A stretch of 64,000 nucleotides of DNA from Sycobia sp. Sy_11. Its lineage: Eukaryota > Arthropoda > Insecta > Hymenoptera > Epichrysomallidae. Positions 46,494 through 56,565 of the stretch are shown piece by piece. The position numbers and the translations under genes are program-made. The stretch lies in NCBI GenBank assembly GCA_018907035.1, contig JACCIC010000125.1, forward strand, positions 1,116,001-1,180,000, written 5' to 3'. The notes under the pieces were generated by a model that was not told where the DNA came from, ran no database searches, and saw only the letters and a program-made list of their open reading frames with translations. Each line of letters starts with the position of its first letter. Positions within the stretch are counted from its first letter, which is position 1.

Positions 46494-46573
46494 CGGCTTG
46501 CACATGTGTCTTCACTCTCCCCTCGCTCTCACTTGTCCTGTGACGGAATGCGCGTACTCCGCAGTTCGTCACA
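44983..46573 (-). repeat. 5' LTR of the gypsy/env element
   Basis: Partner of 35076-36513. The conserved part runs from 44983 to about 46290. Beyond it the two LTRs differ: this copy has extra sequence at 46335-46570 with two (TA)n tracts (about 46297-46334 and 46452-46490), then TGTGACGA on the minus strand at 46573, the same eight bases that start the other LTR. The outer boundary is less certain than the inner one. Confidence 0.75.
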
Positions 46574-48000
46574 ATACAAATCCATGTATTCTGCACAATT
46601 GTTTTAAAAATATAAGTAAAAATAATACAAAATTATTTTTAAATTTGCATTGCAAACTTGTAAAGTAATATTTCAATTAATTTTTATAATCCATATAAAA
46701 TAAAATAATAATATATGAAAATAAATAGCAAGAAATTATATTTTTCATAAAAATATGGCGTATTTTAGTAAAACTATCAAGGAGATTCTCTACAGTAGCG
46801 GCTTAACTAACCAGTGAAATTTAGAGGATATAAATTAAATATAAGAAGAAGAAAGGAATGGCTTACTTTTTTAACATTTGAATGGACCTGCAATTCATTT
46901 ATTGTAGATAAAATATTGTACTCTATGGTGTTATGAATTTTATTAGCTATTTATACAATTATCAAATATATAAGCCTTTTTTATAATTTTAATACATGAT
47001 GCCTTATATTTGGAAAAAGTATACATTAACTTTTTATACATATAATTAGAGTGAAGTTTCTGAATTGATTTCTTATTTATTTAGTTTTTCCGAACTTAAA
47101 GAGAATCCCAGAAAGTTTATCTCAAAAGTGGAAATAATGATAATTATGTTTATAGAAATACATATGATTTTTTTTATTTAATATATGTTCAAATAGTTAA
47201 TTATATATTGTGAGTTAAAATAACGAAAAAAGAATGAAATTAATAGTTCAAATTTTGGCTTAGGATTAATCAGCGTATAAATTTATTTTATAGAATATTC
47301 AATAGACATAATCGACGAAACGAAAAAAGTAAATATAGTAATACACTTGTTAGGAAATGGTAAACAAACACAAGAATCTAATAAATTGAATATGTAATAT
47401 TTAATATAATATAATAAATTAAATATATATTAGGAATAATAGTAACTTAAATAAATTAAAATTTAGCTAACTCAAAAAATTGGTAACATTTACAACATAT
47501 GAAATTGCTTTATTTTTACCGGGAGCGCGATTTAAATTCGTCACTCATTGACGAAGGATATCTCCAGAGAAACGAAACAAATCGACACACTCTGACCGAC
47601 CCTCCTTTTTCTAGGATGGTTTAATTTCGGCACTTGTCGAAGAAGGACACCTATGGAGTATTGAAACGAATCGACAGACTCCGACCAACTGATTCTTTTC
47701 TTTTTTTCGTGAAAAACTCTTTTATGAGTAAAAAGAATACATCTTTACCCGTAAGACAGAGTTATAAACTTACTAGCTTATTAGAACGGGACATTCGACT
47801 TCTAAGGTAGAAATAGAAAATAAAAATATAAATTCACTCGGTTTCCTTCAAAGGAAAAAGGAGGCATATGAAGCAATATAAGTAAATATAAAATAATAGA
47901 AAGTTAAGTTAAAAGATACTATAAAATAATAGAAAAGTTAAAAGATAATAAATTATAAGACCGAAATTTATTTTGAAAATTAAGCTTTTCAAAATAAAAA
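46574..48000. other. AT-rich interval and leader of a gypsy fragment
   Basis: Mostly featureless. 47520-47705 holds two diverged copies of a roughly 105-bp unit (GACGAAGGATATCTCCAGAG.. and CGAAGAAGGACACCTATGGA.. with ACGAAWCAAATCGACA-like blocks), probably the leader of the gag at 48001. Confidence 0.5.
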
Positions 48001-49165
48001 ATGTCTACTCCGAGAATATCTTGTATTTATCATTTAAGAAAAGAGGAATTGATTCCAGAATTACAAAAAGTCAATGTAGATAGCGAAGGAAATATTCCTT
48101 TATTAGAGTCTCGTTTGATGTTATATGTTCGAGTACACACCGAAGAATATACCGATAAATCAGTTGATGTACCAGAATATAAAGAAGATCTTAATAGAAC
48201 TCATGAATTAGAAAAACTAGAAGCAGAATTGTAGTGTTTACGAGATCAAAAAAATAATCCAGATACTTCGTCACCTACAAACGTTGCATCATCGCCAATA
48301 AATAGAATCGCAAGCGATAAAAATCAATTTTTCAATACAGCGATCCATACAGCAGAAACAACGAGTCCAACTACAAAGGTACTCGACCAAATGAGAAATG
48401 GAAGTGTGATTTTGATGGTAAAAATCTATATGCATTTATAGAATAAGTAAGCGAATTCAAAAATCTTATAGAGATACCGACGCAGAAATTTTAACAGATA
48501 TCCCGAACTACTGCAAGGAAATGCACAAGTATGGCATCATGATTATGCATTAAATAAAAATAAATTGCAGAAAATTGCGACGGAATTAAAAAATTTTTAT
48601 CTATCACCTGGAGAGTAAAGAAATCTTGGTCTAGAAATTAATAATCGAAAACAAGAAATAAAGGAAATCATACGATCATTCATGAACACAATTAGGATGC
48701 TAATGCTTCGCAAAGGAGGTTTCGATGGAGATGAACAAACGGAAACTATTTTTTCTAATATGACAGCCGAATATCGAACACATGTCCCATACATTCCATT
48801 ACAAGAGTGGTAGATATAATTCAGGAGGTAGAAAAATATTTGAAAACTAGACACGAGTTCGAAGACCAAGCAAAATTAAATGTCAAGTCCCTTAGTAAGT
48901 CCACACGCCCAAACAAAACGAATGTAAATAGACCAGACGTATTGACAAAATAATATATCCATTATATATTATACGAAAGAGCTCAATTCTGTTCGAAATG
49001 CAAAGGGCGTGGACATGTTAGATTTAAATGCACAAATCACTGAAAGCTATTTTGTTCATACTGTGGTATAGACGGAATATTCAACCGAGACTGCAATTGT
49101 CATGCACCCTGAAATACAAAATAGTCTGGTCTTGTGATGTAACAGGGTCGACGCGAAGACAAAGC
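48001..49165 (+). pseudogene. Gypsy-type gag fragment with SAP-like N-terminus and zinc knuckle
   Basis: It starts with ATG at 48001: ISCIYHLRKEELIPELQKVN followed by EGNIPLLESRLMLYV, which resembles a SAP helix-extended-helix DNA-binding motif, seen in some gypsy Gags. The first frame stops at 48234. Coding continues through further stops with HDYALNKNKLQKIATELKNF and NNRKQEIKEIIRSFMNTIRM. Near 48995-49110 lies an intact CCHC knuckle, CSKCKGRGHVRFKC, then a second cysteine pair CSYCGIDGIFNRDC lacking the His. At 49166 it is interrupted by a TIR element; the protease part resumes at 49810. Dead copy. Confidence 0.75.
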
Positions 49166-49176
49166 TACAACTTAGA

Positions 49177-49246
49177 TTAATAAATATTTTTTTTTTTTTT
49201 TTTTTTTTATTGGTCTTACAGTCCAATCAATTTCAACCAAAAATAA

Positions 49247-49277
<31 letters not shown>

Positions 49278-49682
49278 TAAAATAAAAATAAAAACTAAAA
49301 AATAAAAAATAAAAATAACAATAAAAAATAAAAAATAAGAAATACAAATAATAAATAATAAAAATAAAAAATAAAAATTAAAAATAAAAATTAAATTAAA
49401 AATTAAATTAAAATGATAATGACAGTCAGACTGTCCTTGTTTATATTCACCCCCGTAGACTAATCTGAAAATAAAATATTAGCTGAAAAAATTCTTTGTT
49501 AGTAAAGTGCAGTCTGACTGTCCCCAACACCCTTACCTAATTGAAGACTTGTCCAACGTTTCGAGCTCGCTACGGCTCCTCATCAGGGACTAATCTAAAC
49601 CTTATATTCTAATCTATATATACTCATCCCCATTTTTATTGTTATTTTTATTTTTTATTTTTTAGTTTTTATTTTTATTTTA

Positions 49683-49713
<31 letters not shown>

Positions 49714-49809
49714 TTATTTTTGGTTGAAATTGATTGGACTGTAAGACCAATAAAAAAATATTTATTAATTTGTATATGGGCAGTCGACAGAAGTACAATT
49801 CAATTGTTT
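49177..49809. mobile_element. TIR/MITE-like family T, copy C, nested in gypsy
   Basis: Flanked by TACAACTTAGA at 49166-49176 and 49810-49820, an 11-bp target duplication that splits a gypsy ORF. Long inverted repeats (about 150 bp: a TATTGGTCTTACAGTCCAATC stretch, a CAATTTCAACC stretch, then an AAAAT-rich run) match almost perfectly between left and right. The right end carries about 40 extra bases (TGTATATGGGCAGTCGACAG). The middle holds the palindrome GACAGTCAGACTGTC at 49421-49435 and a GC-rich hairpin block at 49555-49592. No ORF. Confidence 0.8.
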
Positions 49810-50060
49810 TACAACTTAGATAACAGAATATTTACTATAACAATAGTAGGTAATTATAAAGTAAATGCATTTATCGATACTGAATCCGTAAGTTCTTACG
49901 TAAGCAAACAAATATCCGAATCTGTTTACGTTATGGTTGTCAAAACAAAGAAAGTAATAAAAAAGCTGTATTAGCCGACGTCTCTGAGAATAATTGATTT
50001 ATTTTTGAGATGGATTTACACAAAAAGATTAAGTCTTTTACAAGACTTCTTAGTATTAAA
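49810..50060 (+). pseudogene. Gypsy protease fragment, 3' of the nested insertion
   Basis: DNRIFTITIVGNYKVNAFID then DTESVSSYVSKQI: the retropepsin D-T-G triad reads D-T-E, so the active site is altered. It continues KVIKKLY and stops. It is the direct continuation of the gag at 48001-49165 once the family T insertion is set aside. No RT follows. Confidence 0.6.
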
Positions 50061-50794
50061 TACATTAAATCAGCCAATGCTTCTAAATATATATAGATAT
50101 ATGTAGAGAAACGTATGAAAAGCACATGAAATAATAATTTTTTTTTCTTTTCATTATTTTTTTTTCATCATTATTTCATTATGTTGTAGAAAATCTACAT
50201 GGAGATCCCGATTGTTGACTAAGTTTATTGTTTATGAATTTGTGTAATAATTTTGATAAGGAATATAGCTTGAATTTTTAATAGTGGAAAAACAACCATA
50301 TCGAGTTATCCGAGTTATTCACCTGAAATTTCGTATACCAGTCCCTATGCATATCTACCTCATCGATGAACCATAATAATTACAAAAATAAAATTAAAGT
50401 TCGATCGACCGAAAGAAAGAGAGGAGACGGAGCGTTACTGAGGACGATGCATACCAGGTACAGGGCGCACTTCATGCTCCATACTCAACAGTCAAAACTC
50501 AGACTAATTAGATAAGGAATTATATGGAAATACACCACACTCGTAAGATACAGAAACACACCACAATCGTAACCATTAATAATTGGACATAATTAATATT
50601 ACAACAACATTGATTAATTAAATAAATAACAAATACAATTAGATTCAGCTATAGTTATTATACATGGTTTCTGTATTCTGTAATTCTGAAAAAATTAGCT
50701 CATGTGTTGTAAATTATTTTGTTAATTGGTTAGAGGAGTCCGCAATTTTCTTAACATTGACGAGGTACAAACGAGTTAATCTTTTAACTATATA
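50061..50794. other. Interval with no supported gene
   Basis: A GC-richer patch at 50400-50490 has no recognised content; the rest is AT-rich. Confidence 0.4.
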
Positions 50795-52063
50795 CGAGGG
50801 TTGCTATTTATATTTTGAGCCTTGACGTACCAAGTTTTCGCAGGTGCCATCTGATGTATCTAATTGAAAGGTTCAGCTTTTTAACCATAATCTTCTTCAG
50901 AACATTTTGTCATTTGAATATCACGTGTGTTATCTACAGCGACTTAAAAATTTTGCCTCAGCGAAAAAATGGAACTAAGTTGGGAAAATTTTCATACAAT
51001 GATTTTTTACGACTTTCAATGTACCTTATCAAAACAAAAGTGCATGAATCAACTTATGTCGAATTATGGCGATGAACCTCCATACTTAGTCCCTGTCAAA
51101 CGCTGATATAATGAATTTAATCGTGGCTGCAGTTGACTCCAGAACGAGTTCCGTGAAGGTCGTCCAAAATCGATTGTTGTGCTGGAACATTGATGCTGTG
51201 CGCGAACTGATAAAGCAAGACGGTCATTGAGGCATCGTTTGGCAATTAGTATGACGAGCATCCATAAGATATTACATGACCGTTTAGGTGTTAAAAAGAT
51301 TTGTTCCCGTTGGATCTCGCATAATTTGACAAAATCTCAAAAAGATGCTTGTGTCAACTGGTGCAAAGAAATGCTCAAGAAATACAATCGTGGTGCATCA
51401 AACGCTCTGTATAATATCTACACAGGTAACGTATCTTGGATCTATGAGTATAAGCCCGATACAAAACAGCAATCCACTGTATGTGTCACCCAAGAAGAGC
51501 CCGCTCTGATAAAAGTGGTTCATGCTCGAAGCACCTCGAAGCAAAAGATCGCCAGTTTCTTCGCAATAACTGGACCTGTGGCAATAGTGCCGTTAGAGCA
51601 ATGTAGAACGGCGAATTCTTAATGGTACATGACCATACGTTTGCCAGAAGTGCTTTGTGAAATACGAAAAAATAACTAGCAACAAAGGATCATTCTTCAT
51701 CATGACAATGCAAGCTCTCACATATCGATTCAAACAAACGAATTTTTAACAAGCTAAAATATCGAATTGATGGGTCATCCGCGTTATAGCCCTGATTTAG
51801 CACCCCATAACTTCTTCTTATTTCCGCAAATCAAAAATAAAGTGTGTGGTCAACGTTTTTTGGTACATGAAGAAGCCATTGATGCATTCAAAAACCATGT
51901 TTTAGATGTATCTCAATCGGAGTAGAAAAAGTCTTACGAAAATTGATTCGAGCGCATACAAAAGTGTATGATTATCATGAAGAATACTTCGAAAAAAACC
52001 CATTTTCAATAATAAATTACTGTCTTTTCGTTATTAGGCTGAAACTAGAAATATTAAAGTACG
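50795..52063 (+). mobile_element. Mariner (1269 bp) with TIRs, catalytically dead
   Basis: The left end CGAGGGTTGCTATTTATATT and the right end, read in reverse as CGTACTTTAATATTTCTAGT, are flanked by TA. The transposase on the plus strand is open at 51227-51622: RLAISMTSIHKILHDRLGVK (HTH), KICSRWISHNLTKSQKDACV, then YTGNVSWIYEYKPDTKQQST, where the GDE Asp reads Asn. Past stops come LHHDNASSH (second Asp kept), HPRYSPDLAP and HNFFLFPQIK, where the third Asp reads Asn. The C-terminus FERIQKCMII is followed by a stop near full length. Only one of three catalytic Asps remains. Confidence 0.85.
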
Positions 52064-52637
52064 TAGAACTAAATACAAATGCTTAAATACATAAAGATTT
52101 ATTTTTATTTCATTTTCTTTCACATCAATATTAAAGTAAATTTCCTACAAATATATATGATGATGATGTGAAGGAAAAAAAAGACTTACCATATAGAGAA
52201 TATAGAGATGCGAATTTTAGTTCGGAGTGATAATGAAATATCTTGGATCCAGAATGAAGAAAAGACAATATAGATAAAGTCCATTTTATCAACTTAATCA
52301 GGTTCTTGCTTGCTTTTTTTTTAGCCATCGTTCTATCCGACACCCACCACCACCATTCGAATTTATCGAGCTGTTTAAGTTTGTAACGAGATCGTACCGT
52401 AGAAATTACACAAAACACGTTTGCATGCATCGAAATCGACTACATGCTGGTTCATATATTCAATGCTACATGCGTGAATTTATAATCTCACATTCTACGT
52501 AATACTTTGAGATGCTTATTACCACTTTAGACAATAATATTAGACAATAGACATTAGACAATAATAGCAATCTTGAAAAATATTGCAATTATCTATATCA
52601 ATAACAAAAGTTTCAAAAATGTTAAAAAATTAATTCT
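52064..52637. other. Interval with a weak first-exon candidate
   Basis: On the minus strand an ATG at 52328-52326 opens MAKKKASKNLIKLIKWTLSI and reaches a strong donor CTATATG|GTAAGTC at 52190. It could be a 5' exon of the minus-strand host gene, but its phase-1 exit does not fit the phase-0 exon at 34827 directly. Confidence 0.25.
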
Positions 52638-53655
52638 TCAAAATATAACAAGAAAAACAGTGTTAAGAACGTTTAGATATAATTGTAAAAGCTGGTAGCA
52701 TTTAAACAGGGGATGTTTCATGTCTTTGCACAGCGCATATTCAGACGTTGTATCTGTAAGAAATACTCGCTCGCCTGCATCACTCTTACGAATCTTCGAC
52801 ACGACTGTGTCCCGATGAGAACACACACGCTTGACATTTTTTATGTCATTTTTTGCTTGAGCGGGCTCCCGTTCCAATGTCAGTGATCGGTAAGCTAATT
52901 CAGTTATAAATTTATATAAATCATTCAATGTCGGATATTGATCTAAAGTTTCTGCTCATTTAATTCTAACCTCGGTAAGTAGAGCACGTTCTAAATGGCA
53001 TACTAAGAAAGATCGTTCCGGATTTATGCCTACAGCTTGCATAGAATTAACACTTTGTTTCCACTGATCCACGAGCATTATTAAATTTGTTTGAGTCGGC
53101 TTGGAACAAACGGGTGTATCGATGATCGAATTCAAATGCTTCGAAATTAGAATTCTTTTTCTTTCGTAAGAGCTTTTCAGTAATTCTCATGCATTTCTAT
53201 AACTCTCCACACTAGCATCATAAATAGAGAGCTTTGTGAAGGCATCTCCCTTTAGAGAATTTTTTAAAAACAAAAATTTCTGAAGATTAGAAATATCCTC
53301 ACGCGGGTCTATGATACTCTCGAGTATATTTTTGAAGGAAAGCCAAGCATCCAAATCGCCATAAAATTTTAGTAATTCCACTACAGGTAGTTTGATCTTT
53401 TTTATTTCTTTAGTCTGGGATAGTGAAGAAATCCCACTACCGTTATGACGGGCGGATTGTCTTACTATCAAGTTAACACAACTAGCTACTTCATAATAGG
53501 TATCCCTTCTCTCTTCAATTTCTAAGAAGCTATTTTCACTAGGCTGCAAATCGGTCAAATCATTATGATACAACTCCTCGTACGCTTCAAAAAAACCTTG
53601 AAGGCGAGCTAAACGCAACTTCGCATTCGTTTCGTTATACCTATCACTGTCTAAA
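52638..53655 (-). pseudogene. BEL/Pao gag fragment (DUF1759-type)
   Basis: The minus-strand frame 53187-53618 reads RLARLQGFFEAYEELYHNDL, then IKLPVVELLKFYGDLDAWLS and FKNILESIIDPREDISNLQK, the signature of the Pao/BEL Gag domain (K-L-P-x-x-x-L-x-x-F-x-G-D...W-x-x-F). After stops at 53187 and near 52957 it goes on with TNLIMLVDQWKQSV and frame 52638-52928. That frame ends in a zinc-knuckle-like CKDMKHPLFKC, whose first Cys reads Tyr (SEYALC). About 330 codons in total. No BEL pol adjoins downstream, where a (possibly host) interval and a mariner follow. An acceptor-like CATTTTTTTAG lies at the upstream edge, 53655. Not functional as is. Confidence 0.8.
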
Positions 53656-55345
53656 AAAATGTTTCAGTAATTAAATATAATGTAAATAATTAACTATAGA
53701 AAAAATTTTGTAATTCGAATTGAAATTACTAATCATACAAAGCACAGAATTTTATTTGACAAATACAAGTTCAAAAAAACTATACACTAAGGCAATGCCC
53801 GTGCATGTAAACAAAGCATCTATTCGCACAGTATACGATAAAGATTTTAATCCGAGAGCACGTATAACGTAAATTTTAAGAGTATAAAACTAAGCTAACT
53901 TGCACACGTTACTCAAAGAACCCGGTGATTATTATTTATTCGGTATATAAATTGTATATCGGCAAAACGAAGGGCCTTCTTTTCGATTATCAAAGATAAG
54001 CAACCGTCGAAGTACCGCAGAGCCGCGACGCGGTGGCACCGTGTCGTAACGTGATACGTAACTCGAGATGCTAACTTGTATAATTCTGTGACGTTATTAA
54101 ATTATTAGAACTAAATTCTAATATATTTTGCAGATATAAATGTATATTATTACACTATAATTATTTTATTATTATATTACTAATACTATTTTATTATCAT
54201 ACTATTGTCTTATGATTATATTATTATACTATAACATTACAACTTTTCAATTACAATTTTTAAAGTTTCTATTGAAACTTCATTCGATGAATTTAATTTA
54301 ATTTAATAATAATAATAGATTTAAGAATAGTAAATTTAATTTAATCATGAAATCGCGAGATAATTCTTTTGTCCTATTAAGCATTATTTATAAGTATTAG
54401 GATGTTTGAAATATTGTTATTGAATTATAATATATTAAGATAGTTATATTTTCTCGATTTCTTCTCATTCTGTACTGGTGGATAGTACCCGGAGATGACG
54501 GCCCTTGTTGATTCTCTCGCAATCACGAGAAGACAAATAATAGAAGGTGTCATACCTCTCAGGAGGCACCATGCTAAATGGCGAGTTGTCCTTGATGGAT
54601 GCGCCCGTTGAGTGTTGCGCGATCTTGAGCTGTCTTCTCGATAGGTTATTAGGTTAAATAAAAAAGGCATTCATTTGAGCTAAAGGAGGAACTTGTCCTT
54701 TATTGCTCGGAAGAAAAACCTGTGAACAGGCATAAAAATCTCCAGAAAGAGGAGGGATTAAAAATTATAAACGCACATTGAATAATACAGACAAGAGAGA
54801 AGGGCTAAGGCAATGCAACGATTTAACACCTTTCACCGAAATCGCTCTAGATACCTTATACAGAATGTCGTTATCGTATTTTCGTGTTATACGAAAAAGT
54901 CAAGTAAATCAGGCTTGTATAGAAGTCGTAAACCTTATACAGAATGTTGAGACTTTCGCGAGACGCGTCTTTCGTTGTGCAAACCACTCTCGACCGAAAT
55001 CGCTCAACAATATACAAATACCAGAACTTTAACGGCACCTGAGGATGCCTTGCGATATAAATATTGCTTAATATTATATTGATTGATACATCCGCGGTAA
55101 TAAGTAGCTATCCCGACCCCTTCGACCACCTCGGTTGTACTCAAACTGAACTATATAAAATCTTAATCCAATCGCATGCCTCCTTTTCCCCTGATCACCG
55201 ACCGCAATGGCACGAACTCGCTCGTGCCGCCGCAGTCGATGAATCATCGTAATGAGATCGATTACAAAGTACATGATCTCGTGTCGACTATACTCTTAAC
55301 TCTTTGGAACAAGTTGGGAAACTTTTTGAATAGACGTTGTAGACG
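53656..55345. other. Unassigned interval, GC-richer patches
   Basis: 53760-54070 is GC-richer and could be an LTR or leader of the BEL element, but no partner repeat is present. 54470-54670 and 54770-55260 are also GC-richer, with CCTTATACAGAATGT occurring twice (near 54852 and 54933). No domain recognised in the short frames. Confidence 0.35.
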
Positions 55346-55995
55346 AGGTCAGACAATTAAGAAATGCGACCGATTTTATTTCTAATATTTTTAATGGTAA
55401 CACTACGAAGCTATAATTCCGTAATTGTAGATCACTACTCTCTCTTTTTCGCCAACTGCTTAGTGTATTGAACTACGCATCAGGAGTGCATGTCACGAAA
55501 ATGGAACAGAGAAATTTAGATAAATTTAAATCAATTCGGTGACTATTCAAATGTTGGCTGATGAGTTGAATATTAACCGGCAAAGATTTCGCCGTGAAAA
55601 AGCTGTGCACATAAATGGTACCGAAGAACCTTTCAGATGAGCAAGAAGTCCACGGAATGAACATCGTTCAAGATTATCTCGAGCAGGTTGACAGCGATCC
55701 TACTCTTCTCGATCGAGTTATTACTGGTGATGAAAGTTGGTTCTTACAATATGACCCCGAAACTAAATGACAAAGCCAACAGTGGCTGGCTATCAGAGAG
55801 ACAAAAAAGGTGAGAATGAGCAAGTTCAAAGTGAAAATCATGTTCAATTACTTCTTCGACAACAAAGGGGTGGTTCACAAAGAGTTTGTATCACCTGGAC
55901 AAACCGTAAAACAAGTATTCTATCGCAATATGCTCGAAAAATTACGATAAAGGGTGCTCAGACTGCGTCCATAGATCGCGAAGACTTGGGTTCTG
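55346..55995 (+). mobile_element. Mariner remnant (irritans-like), 3' truncated
   Basis: Starts with GGTCAGACAATTAAGAAATG, matching the end of the 28517 copy. The decayed transposase has a VKKLCT-like stretch, SDEQEVHGMNIVQDYLEQV, RVITGDESWFLQYDPETK (first Asp kept) and KVKIMFNYFFDNKGVVHKEF, then FYRNMLEKLR, followed by a truncated end near AKTWVL. The second and third Asp regions are missing because family X begins at about 56010. Internal stops; dead. Confidence 0.8.
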
Positions 55996-56009
55996 TGACA
56001 TGCTCTTAA

Positions 56010-56560
56010 ATATCTATTTTTCAATCTTTGTAAAATTTCGACACTTTAGTTCCACTTTTGTTTTTATAAAGCACACATGTGCGCTCGTGGTCAGTTCGTC
56101 CATACCAGTGACTATACTGTTTTTCTCGCGGGCTGAGAGCTAACATCCGTCTTGTCTTCATTATTTCCAATGCAGGAGAGTGAGCTGTTATAAAAAACGG
56201 TAGATTGACAAAAAATATGGAAAGGCACCGTTGTAGACGCAGAAAGATAATCTTGATTCACAAAATACGTAAAACGTCGCTTCGTCAATGCGTCCGTATA
56301 TCAACGAAGCTACGCGAGCATTGACAATGAAGAGAAAAAATAACAACTATTGGTCTTTACTGTATTCGCTCGACTTCACCTCGTTTTGCTTCGCTTGACA
56401 TCCTTTTCCTCCCTCACAGGTAATGACACACTTTTCTGAGTCCTGAATAGTTCACAGATATTGGCCTATACTGCAAAAACTATTAAAAATGGACTTAAAT
56501 GAATATTAATATTTAAACGTAACTATTGCTTCCTGATACCATTTTGCTAATATAGACAAT
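56010..56560 (+). repeat. Family X repeat, copy 4 (longest)
   Basis: Holds all blocks of the family in order: TTTTTCAATCTTTGTAAAAT, TGTGCGCTCGTGGTCAGTTC, GAGAGTGAGCTGTTATAAAA, GTCAATGCGTCCGTATATC, GCGAGCATTGACAATGAAGA, CTGCAAAAACTATTAAAAAT, GAATATTAATATTTA, TTGCTAATATAGACAATTAG. No ORF. Immediately followed by a mariner. Confidence 0.75.
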
Positions 56561-56565
56561 TAGTA

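Larger units (their letters stand above)
35076..46573 (-). mobile_element. 11.5-kb LTR retroelement (Ty3/gypsy pol, chuvirus-like env)
   Basis: Two direct repeats of about 1.4-1.6 kb bound an interior read on the minus strand. In order: primer site, possible accessory exon, gag, tandem protease, RT, RNase H, linker, integrase with C-terminal module, env. RNase H and integrase sequence place pol in Ty3/gypsy. The envelope resembles glycoproteins of Chuviridae (negative-strand RNA viruses of arthropods), not the envelope usual in errantiviruses. Terminal TGT...ACA dinucleotides define the ends. Flanks read TATAT on the left and ATAC on the right, so a target duplication is not convincing. Stops, one frameshift in env and an RT core deletion make this copy defective. 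Confidence 0.85.

Noticed and set aside
46574..46578. Target-site duplication of the LTR element
   Set aside because: Left flank TATAT and right flank ATAC agree only partly, so it is not claimed.
49555..49592. A confident hammerhead ribozyme
   Set aside because: Core words are present, but flanking pairing suits a single hairpin. Kept only as a low-interest finding.
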